A stretch of DNA of 43,156 nt from Bacteroidales bacterium (GCA_016285145.1 JAEEQE010000025.1:1-43156), one strand, 5' to 3'; positions 33,379 through 42,639 are shown, numbered from the stretch's first letter. Made by a program: numbers and translations. The notes: generated by a model from the letters alone, not told the origin.

Positions 33379-33411
33379 AATCCCGGAGCGCTTGCCCCGG
33401 GATTTTTTTTA
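33379..33411 (+). terminator. Bidirectional terminator between convergent genes
   Basis: AATCCCGG (33379-33386) and CCGGGATT (33397-33404) form an 8-bp stem with a Cys-codon-free short loop, followed by Ts and preceded by As. It can end transcription from both the adhesin-like gene and the minus-strand gene that stops at 33409. Confidence 0.8.
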
Positions 33412-34092
33412 GTATATTTTTTTGTTTTGAGGGACCTTGAGTGTGAATATGTCTTTACCTGTACTTTGAAGTACAAATAAGCCCTTGCGGAAAGCGTACT
33501 TGTCGGAGTCCTCGTCGTATTTGATGGCTGCCACCGCTGGATATACGGTGTAGTTGGCGAAAGGATGGAACGCCGTTTTGAAATGATCCATCTGATTCAG
33601 GAAGTAGTTAATATCCTCCACCTTGCAGGTGGTTTTCACTTCCACCACGACGGCAACGGTGGTGTTGCACAGAATCACGTCCACCTCCATGGAGCCGTCC
33701 GGAAATTCTCCCTTACGCGCTTCTTGATAAACTTGCGTGATGCCGATGCCGAGGTTCTTGAAAAGCTCCAGGCAGGCCGGTTTTGCAAGCGCCTCAATGA
33801 GTTTGCCCCAGTTGGAAGTGTACATGCTGTTGAGCTGGCTCACCGACTGATGCAGCTTGTCAACCCTTTGTGAGGTTATGTCTAGACGACGGTCGGTCTC
33901 TTTCATTTGTTCTGCGTTTGCCCTCATTTGTTCTGCGTTTTCCTTCATTTGCCGGTCCGTTTCCTTTATTAGTCGGTCTGTTTCTTTCATCTGCTTGGTG
34001 GTTTCTTGAGCCAATTTGTTGGCCTCACGTAGGGATGCAATGATTCCGTTCAAATCAAGGTTGTCATAATTGATAGCTGTAGTGTTATTCAT
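33409..34092 (-). CDS. Coiled-coil protein with PD-(D/E)XK-like nuclease domain (DUF3782-like)
   Basis: This 227-residue protein has a long coiled coil at about 20-90 made of repeats like KETDRLIKETDRQMKENAEQM, then an alpha/beta domain. In that domain MEVDVILCNTTVAVVVEVKTT (about 136-156) is the D...ExK signature of PD-(D/E)XK nucleases, with D138, E151 and K153 as candidate active-site residues. Such proteins (DUF3782-type) are common in Bacteroidota and cyanobacteria and have no settled function. It has no signal peptide. A -7 element lies upstream at 34125-34132. It may be a DNA-processing or defence-related enzyme, but nothing next to it supports that. Confidence 0.78.
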   Translation of the reverse strand: MNNTTAINYDNLDLNGIIASLREANKLAQETTKQMKETDRLIKETDRQMKENAEQMRANAEQMKETDRRLDITSQRVDKLHQSVSQLNSMYTSNWGKLIEALAKPACLELFKNLGIGITQVYQEARKGEFPDGSMEVDVILCNTTVAVVVEVKTTCKVEDINYFLNQMDHFKTAFHPFANYTVYPAVAAIKYDEDSDKYAFRKGLFVLQSTGKDIFTLKVPQNKKIY

Positions 34093-34124
34093 TGTGGTAT
34101 ATTTTATGGTTTGTTAATATGCCG

Positions 34125-34132
34125 CAAAAATA
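34125..34132 (-). promoter_or_regulatory. -7 promoter element of the coiled-coil gene
   Basis: The minus strand reads TATTTTTG, 33 bases upstream of the ATG at 34092. Confidence 0.6.
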
Positions 34133-34317
34133 ACAAATATTTTAATATGCATCCGCATATTTTGAAAAATATTTTACAATAAGCGAATATTTACAATTAA
34201 TAGTTAAATTTGAATGGCTGAACAGAAGGGTATAATACTTGTATGCGAATGAACGTGATGACATTCACATAGTATTAATACAACAATAAAAATAATAAAA
34301 TAGGAGAAAAGGGAATC

Positions 34318-35214
34318 CTACAGCATATATCCGATGCCGGCCAGCAGGGAGAGAAGGAAGGTTGACATCACCAAAATGGGCAGGTATTTGTCCAACGCGC
34401 TGCCGTGATGCTTCCATACACCGATAAGATGTATTACATACAAGGGTAATGTCAACAGATACAGGAGATTCCATGCTGAGGTGTAGGTGAGCATCGTGAA
34501 GACAATCATACAAATCCACCCGCCTATAATGAGCACGGTCTCATAAATCTTGGCTTTTTGCTCCCCGATTTTCAATGGGATGGTGATGCGTGTGGCCGCA
34601 TCCGACTCCATGTCGCGGATGTTGTTGGTGTTGAGCACGCCCACGCTGAAAAAGCCGATGGTGGTGGCCGGCAAAAGGACGGTCCAGTTGTCGAAGGAAC
34701 CGGCAGCCACATAATAGCCGCCCATCACGGATACCAATCCGAAGAAGATAAATACGGAGATGTCTCCTAGTCCGCGATAGCCGTAGGGACGCTTGCCTAA
34801 CGTGTAGTGTGTGGCCGCCCATATTGCGCACGCGCCAAGAATGACTATCAGGATGGACTTCAGTGATAGCAGCGTGCCGAAGGCCGTCAAGGTCATGGCG
34901 CTCCCGAAGAAGCAGCACAGGAAGACAAACAAGACGATGAGGCGTTTGAAGTCATCCACGCTGATGTTGCCTTCCGCCAGACTGTAAAGAGGTCCCTCGC
35001 GCTGTCCGCCATCGGTGCCGCTGAGGTAGTCGCCCAGCTCGTTTGAGAGGTTGGTTAGGATCTGCAGGCACACGGTGGTGAGCAGAATCAGGACGATGAC
35101 CCACGGCGAAACGCTGTGACCGGCGCAAGCCAGGAAAATGCCCATCACCACCCCGGCCAACGATAAAGGCAGGGTGCGCAGGCGCATGGAATGTATGGCG
35201 GCGGAAAATTTCAT
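34318..35214 (-). CDS. menA: 1,4-dihydroxy-2-naphthoate polyprenyltransferase
   Basis: MenA attaches the polyprenyl tail to 1,4-dihydroxy-2-naphthoate in menaquinone synthesis, in the inner membrane. The product is a UbiA-family protein of 298 residues with about eight membrane segments, the aspartate motif NELGDYLSGTDGGQREGP (prenyl diphosphate and magnesium binding) and GLGDISVFIFFG plus NTNNIRDMESD, the second aspartate-rich motif. The ATG at 35214 is preferred; an in-frame ATG at 35244 falls inside a repeat element. pckA lies upstream on the same strand, with the inverted repeat pair between them. Confidence 0.94.
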   Translation of the reverse strand: MKFSAAIHSMRLRTLPLSLAGVVMGIFLACAGHSVSPWVIVLILLTTVCLQILTNLSNELGDYLSGTDGGQREGPLYSLAEGNISVDDFKRLIVLFVFLCCFFGSAMTLTAFGTLLSLKSILIVILGACAIWAATHYTLGKRPYGYRGLGDISVFIFFGLVSVMGGYYVAAGSFDNWTVLLPATTIGFFSVGVLNTNNIRDMESDAATRITIPLKIGEQKAKIYETVLIIGGWICMIVFTMLTYTSAWNLLYLLTLPLYVIHLIGVWKHHGSALDKYLPILVMSTFLLSLLAGIGYML

Positions 35215-35228
35215 GATGTTTTTTTTAT

Positions 35229-35257
35229 GGTAGAGACGTGACATCGTCGCGTCTCTA
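35229..35257 (+). repeat. 29-base inverted element, left copy
   Basis: This copy reads ggtagagacgtgacatc and onward to gtctcta. Its reverse complement matches 35286-35314 at 28 of 29 positions. Each copy is also an imperfect hairpin by itself (AGAGACG/CGTCTCT). Confidence 0.9.
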
Positions 35258-35285
35258 TGGACAAGTATGTAATATTATATAATGG

Positions 35286-35314
35286 TAGAGACGCGACAAT
35301 GTCACGTCTCTACC
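35286..35314 (-). repeat. 29-base inverted element, right copy
   Basis: This is the inverted partner of 35229-35257, 28 bases away. The pair sits between the pckA stop and the menA start. Elements with the core AGAGACGCGA occur as interspersed repeats in other bacteria, as I recall. Confidence 0.9.
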
Positions 35315-35340
35315 GGGATTATGGGATAAAATTTGAAATT

Positions 35341-36963
35341 TTACAATGTCGGTCCAAACGGCACCAGGGCGCGGCCCTGTTCGGTGTCGCTGAAATTTTC
35401 GAAGTTCTTGATGAACGAGGCGGCCAAGGTCTTCGCGTTTTCGGTGTAAGCGGCCTTGTCGGTCCAGCTGTTCTCGGGGTTGAGGATGCTGTCATCCACA
35501 CCGGTTACATGCTTGGGAATGTATAGGTTGAAGGGTTTCACCAGTTCGGTGTCGCAGTTCAGCAACTCGCCGTTGAGGATGGCAGTGATGATAGCGCGTG
35601 TGGCTTTGAGGCTGATGCGTTCGCCCACACCGTAGCCGCCGCCGGTCCAGCCTGTGTTCACCAGATAGGCCGTGGCGTTGTGCTGGTCCAGTTTTTTGGC
35701 TAATTCCTCGGCGTATTTCGTGGGGTGCAGCAGCAGGAACGCCGCGCCGAAGCACGATGAGAAGGTGGGCTGCGGGGTCACGATGCCGCGTTCGGTGCCG
35801 GCCAGTTTGGCGGTGTAGCCGCTCAGGTAGTAGTACATCGTCTGCTCGCGGTTCAAAACGGCCACCGGGGGCAGCACGCCGAATGCGTCGGCGGAAAGGA
35901 AGATGATCTTGCTGGGGTGTGTGCCGCGCGAGATGGGCTTCACGATGTTCTGGATGTGGTAGATGGGGTAGGAGACACGCGTGTTCTCAGTCTTGGCGGC
36001 GGAGTCGAAGTCGATGTTGCCGTCAGCATCCACCACGAGGTTCTCCAGGAGGGCGTCGCGCTTGATGGCGTGGAAGATGTCGGGCTCCTTGGCCTCGCTG
36101 AGGTTGATGCACTTGGCGTAGCATCCGCCCTCGAAATTGAACACGCCGTTGTCGTCCCAGCCGTGCTCGTCGTCGCCGATGAGGGCGCGGTTCGGGTCGG
36201 TGGAAAGGGTTGTCTTGCCTGTGCCGGAGAGACCGAAGAAGATGGCCGTGTCGCCGTTCTTGCCCTGGTTGGCAGAGCAGTGCATGGCGGCCATGCCCCG
36301 CAGCGGCAGGAAATAGTTCATCACGGAGAAGATGCCCTTCTTCATTTCACCGCCATACCAGGTGCCGCCGATGAGGGCCATGCGCTCGGTGAGGTTGAAA
36401 GCCACATACACTTCGCTGTGCAAGCCCATCTCTTTCCAATCGGGATTGGTGGTCTTGCCGGCGTTCAGCACCACGAAGTCCGGCTCGAAAGTCTTGAGTT
36501 CTTCGTCGGTAGGACGGATGAACATGTTCTTCACGAAATGAGCCTGCCAAGCCACCTCGGAGACGAAGCGCACTTTCATGCGAGAGTTCTCGTTGGCGCC
36601 GCAATAGCCGTCCATGACATACACCTTCTTGCCGGTGAGTTGTTTTTGGGTGATAGTCTTCAGATGTTCCCAGGTCTTGTGGTCAATGGGTTTGTTGTCG
36701 GAGCCTTTTTTGTTGGGGTCGGCCCACCACACGTTGTCCTTGGTGTTCTCGTCCATGACGATGTATTTGTCTTTTGGGGAACGGCCTGTGAAGATGCCAG
36801 TGTCCACGGAGAGGGCGCCGGATTTGGTTTTGTAGGCCTTCTCGTAGCCCGTCAGCGCGGGATTGGTTTCATGCTCGTACAGTTCGTCGTACGACAGGTT
36901 GTGGTAGATCTCAACGGGGTCCAGGACACCCAGCTCTTTTAATTGCTCTTTCAAGTCTTTCAT
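35341..36963 (-). CDS. pckA: ATP-dependent phosphoenolpyruvate carboxykinase
   Basis: PckA interconverts oxaloacetate and phosphoenolpyruvate with ATP; in many anaerobic Bacteroidota it runs toward oxaloacetate for succinate formation. The 540-residue protein has [11 protein letters not shown] (59-69), the P-loop [11 protein letters not shown] (244-254), the metal-binding IGDDEHGW (262-269) and [23 protein letters not shown]. Length is standard. Its promoter at 37074-37081 gives a leader of about 105 bases. Confidence 0.97.
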   Translation of the reverse strand: MKDLKEQLKELGVLDPVEIYHNLSYDELYEHETNPALTGYEKAYKTKSGALSVDTGIFTGRSPKDKYIVMDENTKDNVWWADPNKKGSDNKPIDHKTWEHLKTITQKQLTGKKVYVMDGYCGANENSRMKVRFVSEVAWQAHFVKNMFIRPTDEELKTFEPDFVVLNAGKTTNPDWKEMGLHSEVYVAFNLTERMALIGGTWYGGEMKKGIFSVMNYFLPLRGMAAMHCSANQGKNGDTAIFFGLSGTGKTTLSTDPNRALIGDDEHGWDDNGVFNFEGGCYAKCINLSEAKEPDIFHAIKRDALLENLVVDADGNIDFDSAAKTENTRVSYPIYHIQNIVKPISRGTHPSKIIFLSADAFGVLPPVAVLNREQTMYYYLSGYTAKLAGTERGIVTPQPTFSSCFGAAFLLLHPTKYAEELAKKLDQHNATAYLVNTGWTGGGYGVGERISLKATRAIITAILNGELLNCDTELVKPFNLYIPKHVTGVDDSILNPENSWTDKAAYTENAKTLAASFIKNFENFSDTEQGRALVPFGPTL

Positions 36964-37073
36964 GTTTATGGTATTTTATGATTTTATAATTATAATCAGT
37001 TGGTTTACAGGTGGATGTGTTGTTGGGATTCAGGGGTTTCCTGAGGTCTGTCCGCGACATCCAACGGAGGTGC

Positions 37074-37081
37074 AAAAGTAC
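37074..37081 (-). promoter_or_regulatory. -7 promoter element of pckA
   Basis: The minus strand reads TACTTTTG, followed by CACC. The position is 111 bases upstream of the ATG at 36963, so the leader is long for this genome. Confidence 0.6.
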
Positions 37082-37156
37082 AAAAAAGCGGGGAAATTTC
37101 AATGGGGTGGGGTGCGGTTTTAATTGTGGAATGGAAGAAGTTTTCACTATCCCCCC

Positions 37157-37993
37157 TTATTCTATCCATGTGAATTTCGAGGAGACAACGACCCAAACAC
37201 CATTCTGTTTTTCCAAGATGGTATGCCCCCCTTCATAGACGAACCGGAATTTGACAATGGCACGATTCATTTCGCGATCCAAAATAATCACGTTGGCCTT
37301 CGGATAGGTCTCATATTGCCAATACCCACCCCAGTGACCGTATATGATCCCGGCTGCGTTTTGGATGAACTCCATCTTTTCATGACTTTGATTTTTGGAA
37401 TTAGCCGGATGCATTATGTTGTCTTGCCCCATATTAATATGCTTGTCTTTCAAGAATCTGTCCAATAGCCGTTTGTACTTGTTTGTCAAATAGACAATTT
37501 TCCTGTCGGGGAAATGCACCCGAGGACGAAAAGGTATGTCCGAAAGTATCAAGGTGTCATTTGTAATCCCGTAATCGTAAAATGCAGAAGGAGAATATAT
37601 TTGGATGCTGTCCACCAAATGAATCTCCCATAGCGAACTCTGCACAATGAAATATGGTGCATCTTGATATAATTTGGGGAACAGATCTTTGTCCACACAA
37701 TTTTCCCGATACCATTGCAGCGGCTGGTAAAATGCAGCGAACACCCTGTGGGCTTCCGCCACCCATGGATTGGGGGCATCGTTCTCGTTGGATGCTATCT
37801 CGTTGGACCAGTTGTCGAAAAACTCAAGCAACTGCGCTTTTGACTGGTTCTTATAGGCCTTTTTTAGCAAAGATGCCTGCCGTTGACCATAAAGGGATGG
37901 GATCAAGAACAAAAGAACAACTACGAAAATCGAAACAGAAACAGACTTTGCTCTGTATGCCAATGGCTTCACATTTCGTCTGATTCGTTTCAT
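37157..37993 (-). CDS. Exported or membrane-anchored protein of unknown function
   Basis: This 278-residue protein has an N-terminal hydrophobic segment (VSVSIFVVVLLFLIPSLYG, about 18-36) after a basic start (MKRIRRNVKP), so it is exported or anchored. The body has aromatic-rich stretches such as FFDNWSNEIAS, QPLQWYRENC and a closing FRFVYEGGHTILEKQNGVWVVVSSKF, which looks like a beta-rich, NTF2-like end. I do not recognise the family. It starts 6 bases after the MBOAT stop and is the last gene of that operon, so it may serve the same surface modification; the role is inference. Confidence 0.7.
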   Translation of the reverse strand: MKRIRRNVKPLAYRAKSVSVSIFVVVLLFLIPSLYGQRQASLLKKAYKNQSKAQLLEFFDNWSNEIASNENDAPNPWVAEAHRVFAAFYQPLQWYRENCVDKDLFPKLYQDAPYFIVQSSLWEIHLVDSIQIYSPSAFYDYGITNDTLILSDIPFRPRVHFPDRKIVYLTNKYKRLLDRFLKDKHINMGQDNIMHPANSKNQSHEKMEFIQNAAGIIYGHWGGYWQYETYPKANVIILDREMNRAIVKFRFVYEGGHTILEKQNGVWVVVSSKFTWIE

Positions 37994-37999
37994 TGTCTC

Positions 38000-39859
38000 T
38001 TAAAACTGGAAATAGATAAACGGCTGCAAATCAGCAGTGATGAACTGATAAAGCACAAAGACCGCCGCCACCACGATGAGGCCGATGAGCCAGATGGGCA
38101 ACAGGGCGAAGTTGACCCTGTACCAGCGTTTCCAACGCTCCGGCAGCCAATGGATGACCATGCCCAACACAAACAAGGTGAATACAATCCAGTAGTTGGC
38201 CAAAATTTCGGGGATGGCCGCCATGTTCCAATGTCCGCCTATGCTGTTCACCATCGCCTTGGCAGTGTTCCAGGCCGTCTCGTTGGCCACCGCCGGATCC
38301 AAATTGGAACCCGATCGGAAGAACAAACGCGTGAAAGAGATGAACACGAATGTCATAAAGACATTCCAACTGAAATTCAACCAGTTGATGTCCCTGTCGG
38401 GCCAGATGGACGAGTAGATGCAACGGATGAGCGTGCCGCCGAAAAATACCCCCGACCAGACAGTGAAAATCATCAGCACCGGACTGGGCCAGAACCAGTT
38501 GCACGCGAAGAAAGCGGCGAAAACAACGAAGGAGACCACGCTCCGCAACCATTGCTTGAAGTGTCGCCATATCTTGAATCCCAAGATGCCGAAGCCGTTC
38601 AACCCTCCCCAGATCATGAAGTTCCACGATGCGCCGTGCCACAATCCGCCCAACAGCATGGTGTTCATCATGTTGATGTTGGTGCTGATCTTTAGCCTTG
38701 CCTTCTTGCTGATTAGTGAGACAATGGTGAGGATGACCGCCAACCCGATGATGATGCTCGTGATGACGGCGTTCTTGGTCAACAATATAATAACCGATCC
38801 AATCATCAGGATGCACAGGTATGTGCCGATGGTGGCGTTACGGTTGCCTCCTAACGGGATGTATAGATAGTCTTGCAACCATTTGGAGAGTGAGATGTGC
38901 CACCGTTTCCAGAAGTTGCTTGGCGAGTCGGCCTTGTAGGGCGAGTTGAAGTTTTTTGGCAGGTAGAAGCCCATCAGCATGGCCACGCCGATGGCAATGT
39001 CAGTGTAGCCCGAGAAGTCGGCATATACCTGCAATGAGTATATGAATAGTGCGGAGAAGTTCTCAAAGGCCGTGAACAACGAAGGATTGTTGAAGACGCG
39101 GTCCACGAAGTTGACGGCAAGATAGTCGCTCATAATCAGCTTCTTTGCCAAGCCGTTGAGAATCCAGAACACGGCAATGCCGAATTGTCGGCGGCTCAGG
39201 AAGAATTTCTTGTAGAGCTGCGGTACAAACTGGTCGGCACGCACGATGGGACCGGCTACCAGCTGCGGGAAGAAAGTGACATAGAAGCCGAAATCCAATA
39301 TGTTGGAGACATGCTGGATTTTGCCCTTGTAAACATCTACCAAGTAGCTGATATTCTGGAAAGTATAAAATGATATGCCCACCGGCAGCAAGATCTTGGA
39401 GGCATCGAAATACTCTTTGCCGCTCAGATCGTTAGTCCACTGCGCCAACCAGTTGATGACCTCATATTTACTGCCGACGATGGTGTTGTAGGCATCTGTG
39501 AAAAAATAGGCGTATTTGAAGTAGCAGAGTACCAATAAGTTGATGACCACGCCGACAATCATGTGGAATTTCCGTGTCCCCTGCCGCTTGGAACGGTCCA
39601 TGAAGATGCCCAGGAGGTAGTCGAGAATCATGTCGAAAAGGAGGATGAGCACGAAGAGGCCGGAGGTTTTGTAGTAGAAGAAGATGCTGGCGAAGAACAG
39701 GAACCCGTTGCGCAGCAGTCGTTTGCTGTGGAACAGGGAGAAGAAGGCGAACACCAGGGCGAAGAAAGCCCAGAAGTTGAATTGCGTGAACAACAGCGGG
39801 TACTGCTCGTTGAACGAGAAGAGGTTTGTCAAGAATATTTTCAAGCTGTCCAGGTTCAT
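38000..39859 (-). CDS. MBOAT-family O-acyltransferase (AlgI/DltB-like)
   Basis: This 619-residue membrane protein moves acyl groups, usually acetyl, across the inner membrane for transfer to extracytoplasmic polymers. It has the family sequence ILLPVGISFYTFQNISYLVDVYKG, FFPQLVAGPI and YADFSGYTDIAIG. The histidines H321 in FWKRWHISLSKWL and H408 in LGGLWHGASWNF match the two key residues of AlgI. Between GGNR (337-340) and LGGLWHG lie about 60 extra residues with additional membrane segments, longer than in AlgI. Its start codon overlaps the stop of the upstream SGNH gene in an ATGA, indicating coupled translation. Confidence 0.94.
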   Translation of the reverse strand: MNLDSLKIFLTNLFSFNEQYPLLFTQFNFWAFFALVFAFFSLFHSKRLLRNGFLFFASIFFYYKTSGLFVLILLFDMILDYLLGIFMDRSKRQGTRKFHMIVGVVINLLVLCYFKYAYFFTDAYNTIVGSKYEVINWLAQWTNDLSGKEYFDASKILLPVGISFYTFQNISYLVDVYKGKIQHVSNILDFGFYVTFFPQLVAGPIVRADQFVPQLYKKFFLSRRQFGIAVFWILNGLAKKLIMSDYLAVNFVDRVFNNPSLFTAFENFSALFIYSLQVYADFSGYTDIAIGVAMLMGFYLPKNFNSPYKADSPSNFWKRWHISLSKWLQDYLYIPLGGNRNATIGTYLCILMIGSVIILLTKNAVITSIIIGLAVILTIVSLISKKARLKISTNINMMNTMLLGGLWHGASWNFMIWGGLNGFGILGFKIWRHFKQWLRSVVSFVVFAAFFACNWFWPSPVLMIFTVWSGVFFGGTLIRCIYSSIWPDRDINWLNFSWNVFMTFVFISFTRLFFRSGSNLDPAVANETAWNTAKAMVNSIGGHWNMAAIPEILANYWIVFTLFVLGMVIHWLPERWKRWYRVNFALLPIWLIGLIVVAAVFVLYQFITADLQPFIYFQF

Positions 39860-41196
39860 TTCTTCTCGTTTTTCAGTTCACGGATAAAGGCATCCCAAAA
39901 CAGGTCGCCGAGGAGGTTGTAGCCGGCGGCGGTGAAGTGTACACGGTCTTTCTGAGCCAGGCCCTTCTTGCGCCATGTCTCCATGGATTTCAGGCCGCCC
40001 ATCACGGCGAACTGGTCCCACACGGCCCCGCCGGTAAGGTTGGCCAGCCGGTACATCACATCCTGCACCATGGGGCCGGTCTTGTTCACGTAATAGCGGT
40101 TTTTCTTCCCCTTCTTCCAAGTGTCGTTGTTGGACACAAAAATGAAGGCACAGTCGGGGTTGGCTTCGCGGATGCGCGCCACTAACTTCAAGTAATTGTT
40201 CTTGAAGACCACAGAATCAAAGCTGCTGCCGAAAGCATCGTTCACCCCGATGTTGAAAATCACCAGATCGGGATGGATGAGGCGCATGTCGCGTGTGAGG
40301 TTTTCGCAACGCAAATACGATGAGGTTTGCGCGCCATTCACCCCTATGGATGAGAGTGTTAAGCCCGGTCTGCTGTTTTTGAGCAAAATGCCGTTCACAA
40401 CAAAGGTATCGCCTTTGCTGCACGGGAAATAGAGGGTGAAGTCCTTCACAGGCCGGTCAAAGTAGAAATAGTATCGGTCATTGTAAAAGTCGATACTGTC
40501 GGGGAAATGGTAGATGGTGTCCTCTTTGAGGATAGGGTCGATGGGCCATCCGTAGGCTTTGCCCAAGAGTATGATGGTGTCGGCCACGAAGTCGTACTCT
40601 GGCGCGTTCATCTTGATGGTGATGGAGTTCATGGCATCTGCGTTCCATACTGCGATGCCAGCGGCCCCGAGTGGGAATGGATAGTTTTGGTAAACGTTGC
40701 GTATAAGGTTGAACGTCTGAGCCTTGCTTGTGCGGTAGTCGTAGGGGTTGTTGCAGTTGGTAGCGGCGGAGTAAGGGAAGACGAGTCCCCTTGAGGCGGG
40801 CGGCCCGCCGAACTCGTCCAGCAGGTGTGTTCGTATGCGATGTGTCATGGTGCCCGCCTGCACGTGCGAGCCTCCCATCTGCACGATATGCACGTTGCCC
40901 TGTTTGGTGGCTATCAGTTGGTCCAATTTGGTGATAAACCGCACCAACGTCATGCTGTCGCGACCCCAGTAAAGTGTGTCTATATCGAATTGGATCTGAG
41001 TCTCTTCGGAAACGGCATCCGCCTCGTCGGGTTCCTCCTGGGGCATGACGATAGTGTCCACCACCAAGGTGTCGGTGAACGTCGGAATCTCCGGAATGGA
41101 GTCCGAGGCGGTGAGGTCCACCTGAGCCCAGAGAGGTGCGCCACCCAGCAGAATCAGGAAGGAGAGAGCGAGTGCTATTTTGCCGATGCGTTCCAT
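39856..41196 (-). CDS. Exported SGNH-hydrolase-like protein (second of pair)
   Basis: This 446-residue protein has a signal peptide (IALALSFLILLGGAPLWAQ) and an SGNH/GDSL-type fold. Block I reads QMGGSHVQAG (106-115), with GGSH in place of GDSL; block III is NIGVNDAFG, and the terminal block is DRVHFTAAGYNLLG with the D-x2-H pair. AlgX, AlgJ and PatB proteins that hand acetyl groups from MBOAT proteins to polysaccharides share this fold. The ATG at 41196 precedes the signal peptide; the frame upstream to 41574 is antisense-like and is rejected. The gene overlaps the upstream SGNH gene by 22 bases and MBOAT by 3-4 bases. Confidence 0.88.
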   Translation of the reverse strand: MERIGKIALALSFLILLGGAPLWAQVDLTASDSIPEIPTFTDTLVVDTIVMPQEEPDEADAVSEETQIQFDIDTLYWGRDSMTLVRFITKLDQLIATKQGNVHIVQMGGSHVQAGTMTHRIRTHLLDEFGGPPASRGLVFPYSAATNCNNPYDYRTSKAQTFNLIRNVYQNYPFPLGAAGIAVWNADAMNSITIKMNAPEYDFVADTIILLGKAYGWPIDPILKEDTIYHFPDSIDFYNDRYYFYFDRPVKDFTLYFPCSKGDTFVVNGILLKNSRPGLTLSSIGVNGAQTSSYLRCENLTRDMRLIHPDLVIFNIGVNDAFGSSFDSVVFKNNYLKLVARIREANPDCAFIFVSNNDTWKKGKKNRYYVNKTGPMVQDVMYRLANLTGGAVWDQFAVMGGLKSMETWRKKGLAQKDRVHFTAAGYNLLGDLFWDAFIRELKNEKK

Positions 41197-42602
41197 AGGG
41201 TGTCGAATTGTTGTTTGGGCATATTTTTGCGCGTACGGTATAACTCGTACATGGTGGCGAAGTTGTTGGCCAAAGTCTGGCCCACTTTGCGGGCGCCGGC
41301 GGGGGTGAAATGCACGTAGTCGGGGCCGGCGAGGCCGTTGCGCACCCACGTCACCATGGAACTCTGGCCGCCCATCACCTGGTAGATGTCCCAATAGGCG
41401 GCATGGTTGCGCAGGGAGATGGTACGCAGGCTGTCGATGAGTCGTGGCAGCATGGGGTAGGTGTCGAGCTTGCCGCCGCGGCGCGTGCTCATGTCGGAAG
41501 GCCCGATGAAGAGGATGGTGGCGCCGGGACAGCTGCGGCGTATGCGCTTGAACTGCCGATCGATGCTTTCGCAATAGTTGTTGAGCGACTTTTCGTTGTA
41601 TATGACTGGCACGGAGTTGCCGCCGAATTGAAGGATGATCATCCCCACATTGGCCTGTCGATAGCAGCTGCGCAGCAGGGTGTCGTTGATGAGGGTGAAC
41701 TGGTTGCCGGAGGAGCCGCGCAGCGGGATGTTATCCACGGCCACACCATAGCCGTCGTCTAACATGATGCCGTAGATGTCGGCGGAGCCGCGCATGGCGA
41801 TTTGCAACGAGGTGGTGGCGGAGTCCATCAGCCAGTGGCATGTGTGTATGCCGGACAGTCCCACCTGTTGGGTGCTGTCGTAGCGGCTTTTGCGGTCCTT
41901 GAGGGTGGCGGAAAAGTTTCCTGTGCGGTCGTTGTATAACAGGGTGATGTTGGAAAATCGCTTCACGCGCGGGTCGGTGTCGCTATGGCGAGAGGCGTTG
42001 GCCCCGAAGGTGGCGCCGCCACCTAGCCGGTAACACTTAGCCATGAGGCCGTAGTTGCCGTTGGTGCGCGCTCCGTCGCCGTATGACGAATAGAGAGTGA
42101 GGTCGCCGGAGGCATACTGGCTCACCGCGAACGACGGAATAGTCTGGATGACGGGCACCATGCCCGGGCCTCCACCACCGAAAGTGCGCTGGAACCAGCT
42201 TCGGATATTGTTGGAGATGCGGTCCATCTCAATCTGCGAGTCACCGTAGTGAAGGATGCGCACCACCTCGTGGTTGGCACGCGCCTGCTCCGCACGGGCA
42301 AAGAAACGGTCGAAGAAGGAGACATCATCATTGGGGAGGTAAAAACGTCCGCTCTGCTCAGTCACCGCCTGACGGTACTGCTGCAGCGTGTCCTTCAGGT
42401 CGTTGAGGTGTTTCAGTTCCACAGAGTCCACCTCCTTGATTTCAACGTTCTTCAAGGTATCGCCCACCAGCACGTCATCGAAGGATGGGAACCGCAACTC
42501 CGCCTTGCCGATCTTTACACCGTCTTTCGGAAAAAAGAAGCATAAAGCAGCCAGTGCGCTGATTATTAATATGATGAATATGAAAATCTTATACGGTTTC
42601 AT
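41175..42602 (-). CDS. Membrane-anchored SGNH-hydrolase-like protein (first of pair)
   Basis: This 475-residue protein has an N-terminal membrane anchor (IFIFIILIISALAALCFFF) and an SGNH domain beginning at HYGDSQIEMDR (118-128, catalytic serine S122). Block III is LQFGGNSVP and the terminal block is DYVHFTPAGARKVG. A large insertion (about 140-290), with YGLMAKCYRLGGGATFG, separates block I from block III, a pattern seen in AlgX/J-like acetyltransferase partners. It is the first gene of the operon with SGNH 2, MBOAT and the unknown gene. It probably transfers acyl groups to a surface polymer or removes them. Confidence 0.88.
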   Translation of the reverse strand: MKPYKIFIFIILIISALAALCFFFPKDGVKIGKAELRFPSFDDVLVGDTLKNVEIKEVDSVELKHLNDLKDTLQQYRQAVTEQSGRFYLPNDDVSFFDRFFARAEQARANHEVVRILHYGDSQIEMDRISNNIRSWFQRTFGGGGPGMVPVIQTIPSFAVSQYASGDLTLYSSYGDGARTNGNYGLMAKCYRLGGGATFGANASRHSDTDPRVKRFSNITLLYNDRTGNFSATLKDRKSRYDSTQQVGLSGIHTCHWLMDSATTSLQIAMRGSADIYGIMLDDGYGVAVDNIPLRGSSGNQFTLINDTLLRSCYRQANVGMIILQFGGNSVPVIYNEKSLNNYCESIDRQFKRIRRSCPGATILFIGPSDMSTRRGGKLDTYPMLPRLIDSLRTISLRNHAAYWDIYQVMGGQSSMVTWVRNGLAGPDYVHFTPAGARKVGQTLANNFATMYELYRTRKNMPKQQFDTLWNASAK

Positions 42603-42631
42603 CCTGAAAAGGGTGGATTAACAAAAGGGCG

Positions 42632-42639
42632 CAAAAGTA
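42632..42639 (-). promoter_or_regulatory. -7 promoter element of the O-acylation operon
   Basis: The minus strand reads TACTTTTG, followed by CGCCC, 30 bases upstream of the ATG at 42602. Confidence 0.6.

Noticed and set aside
35257-35526. Plus-strand frame of 89 codons
   Set aside because: It is antisense to pckA and starts in the inverted repeat.
39856-41574. Long N-terminal extension of the second SGNH gene up to 41574
   Set aside because: The extra residues are Arg-, His- and Pro-rich and antisense-like to the first SGNH gene, and a clean signal peptide starts at 41196.
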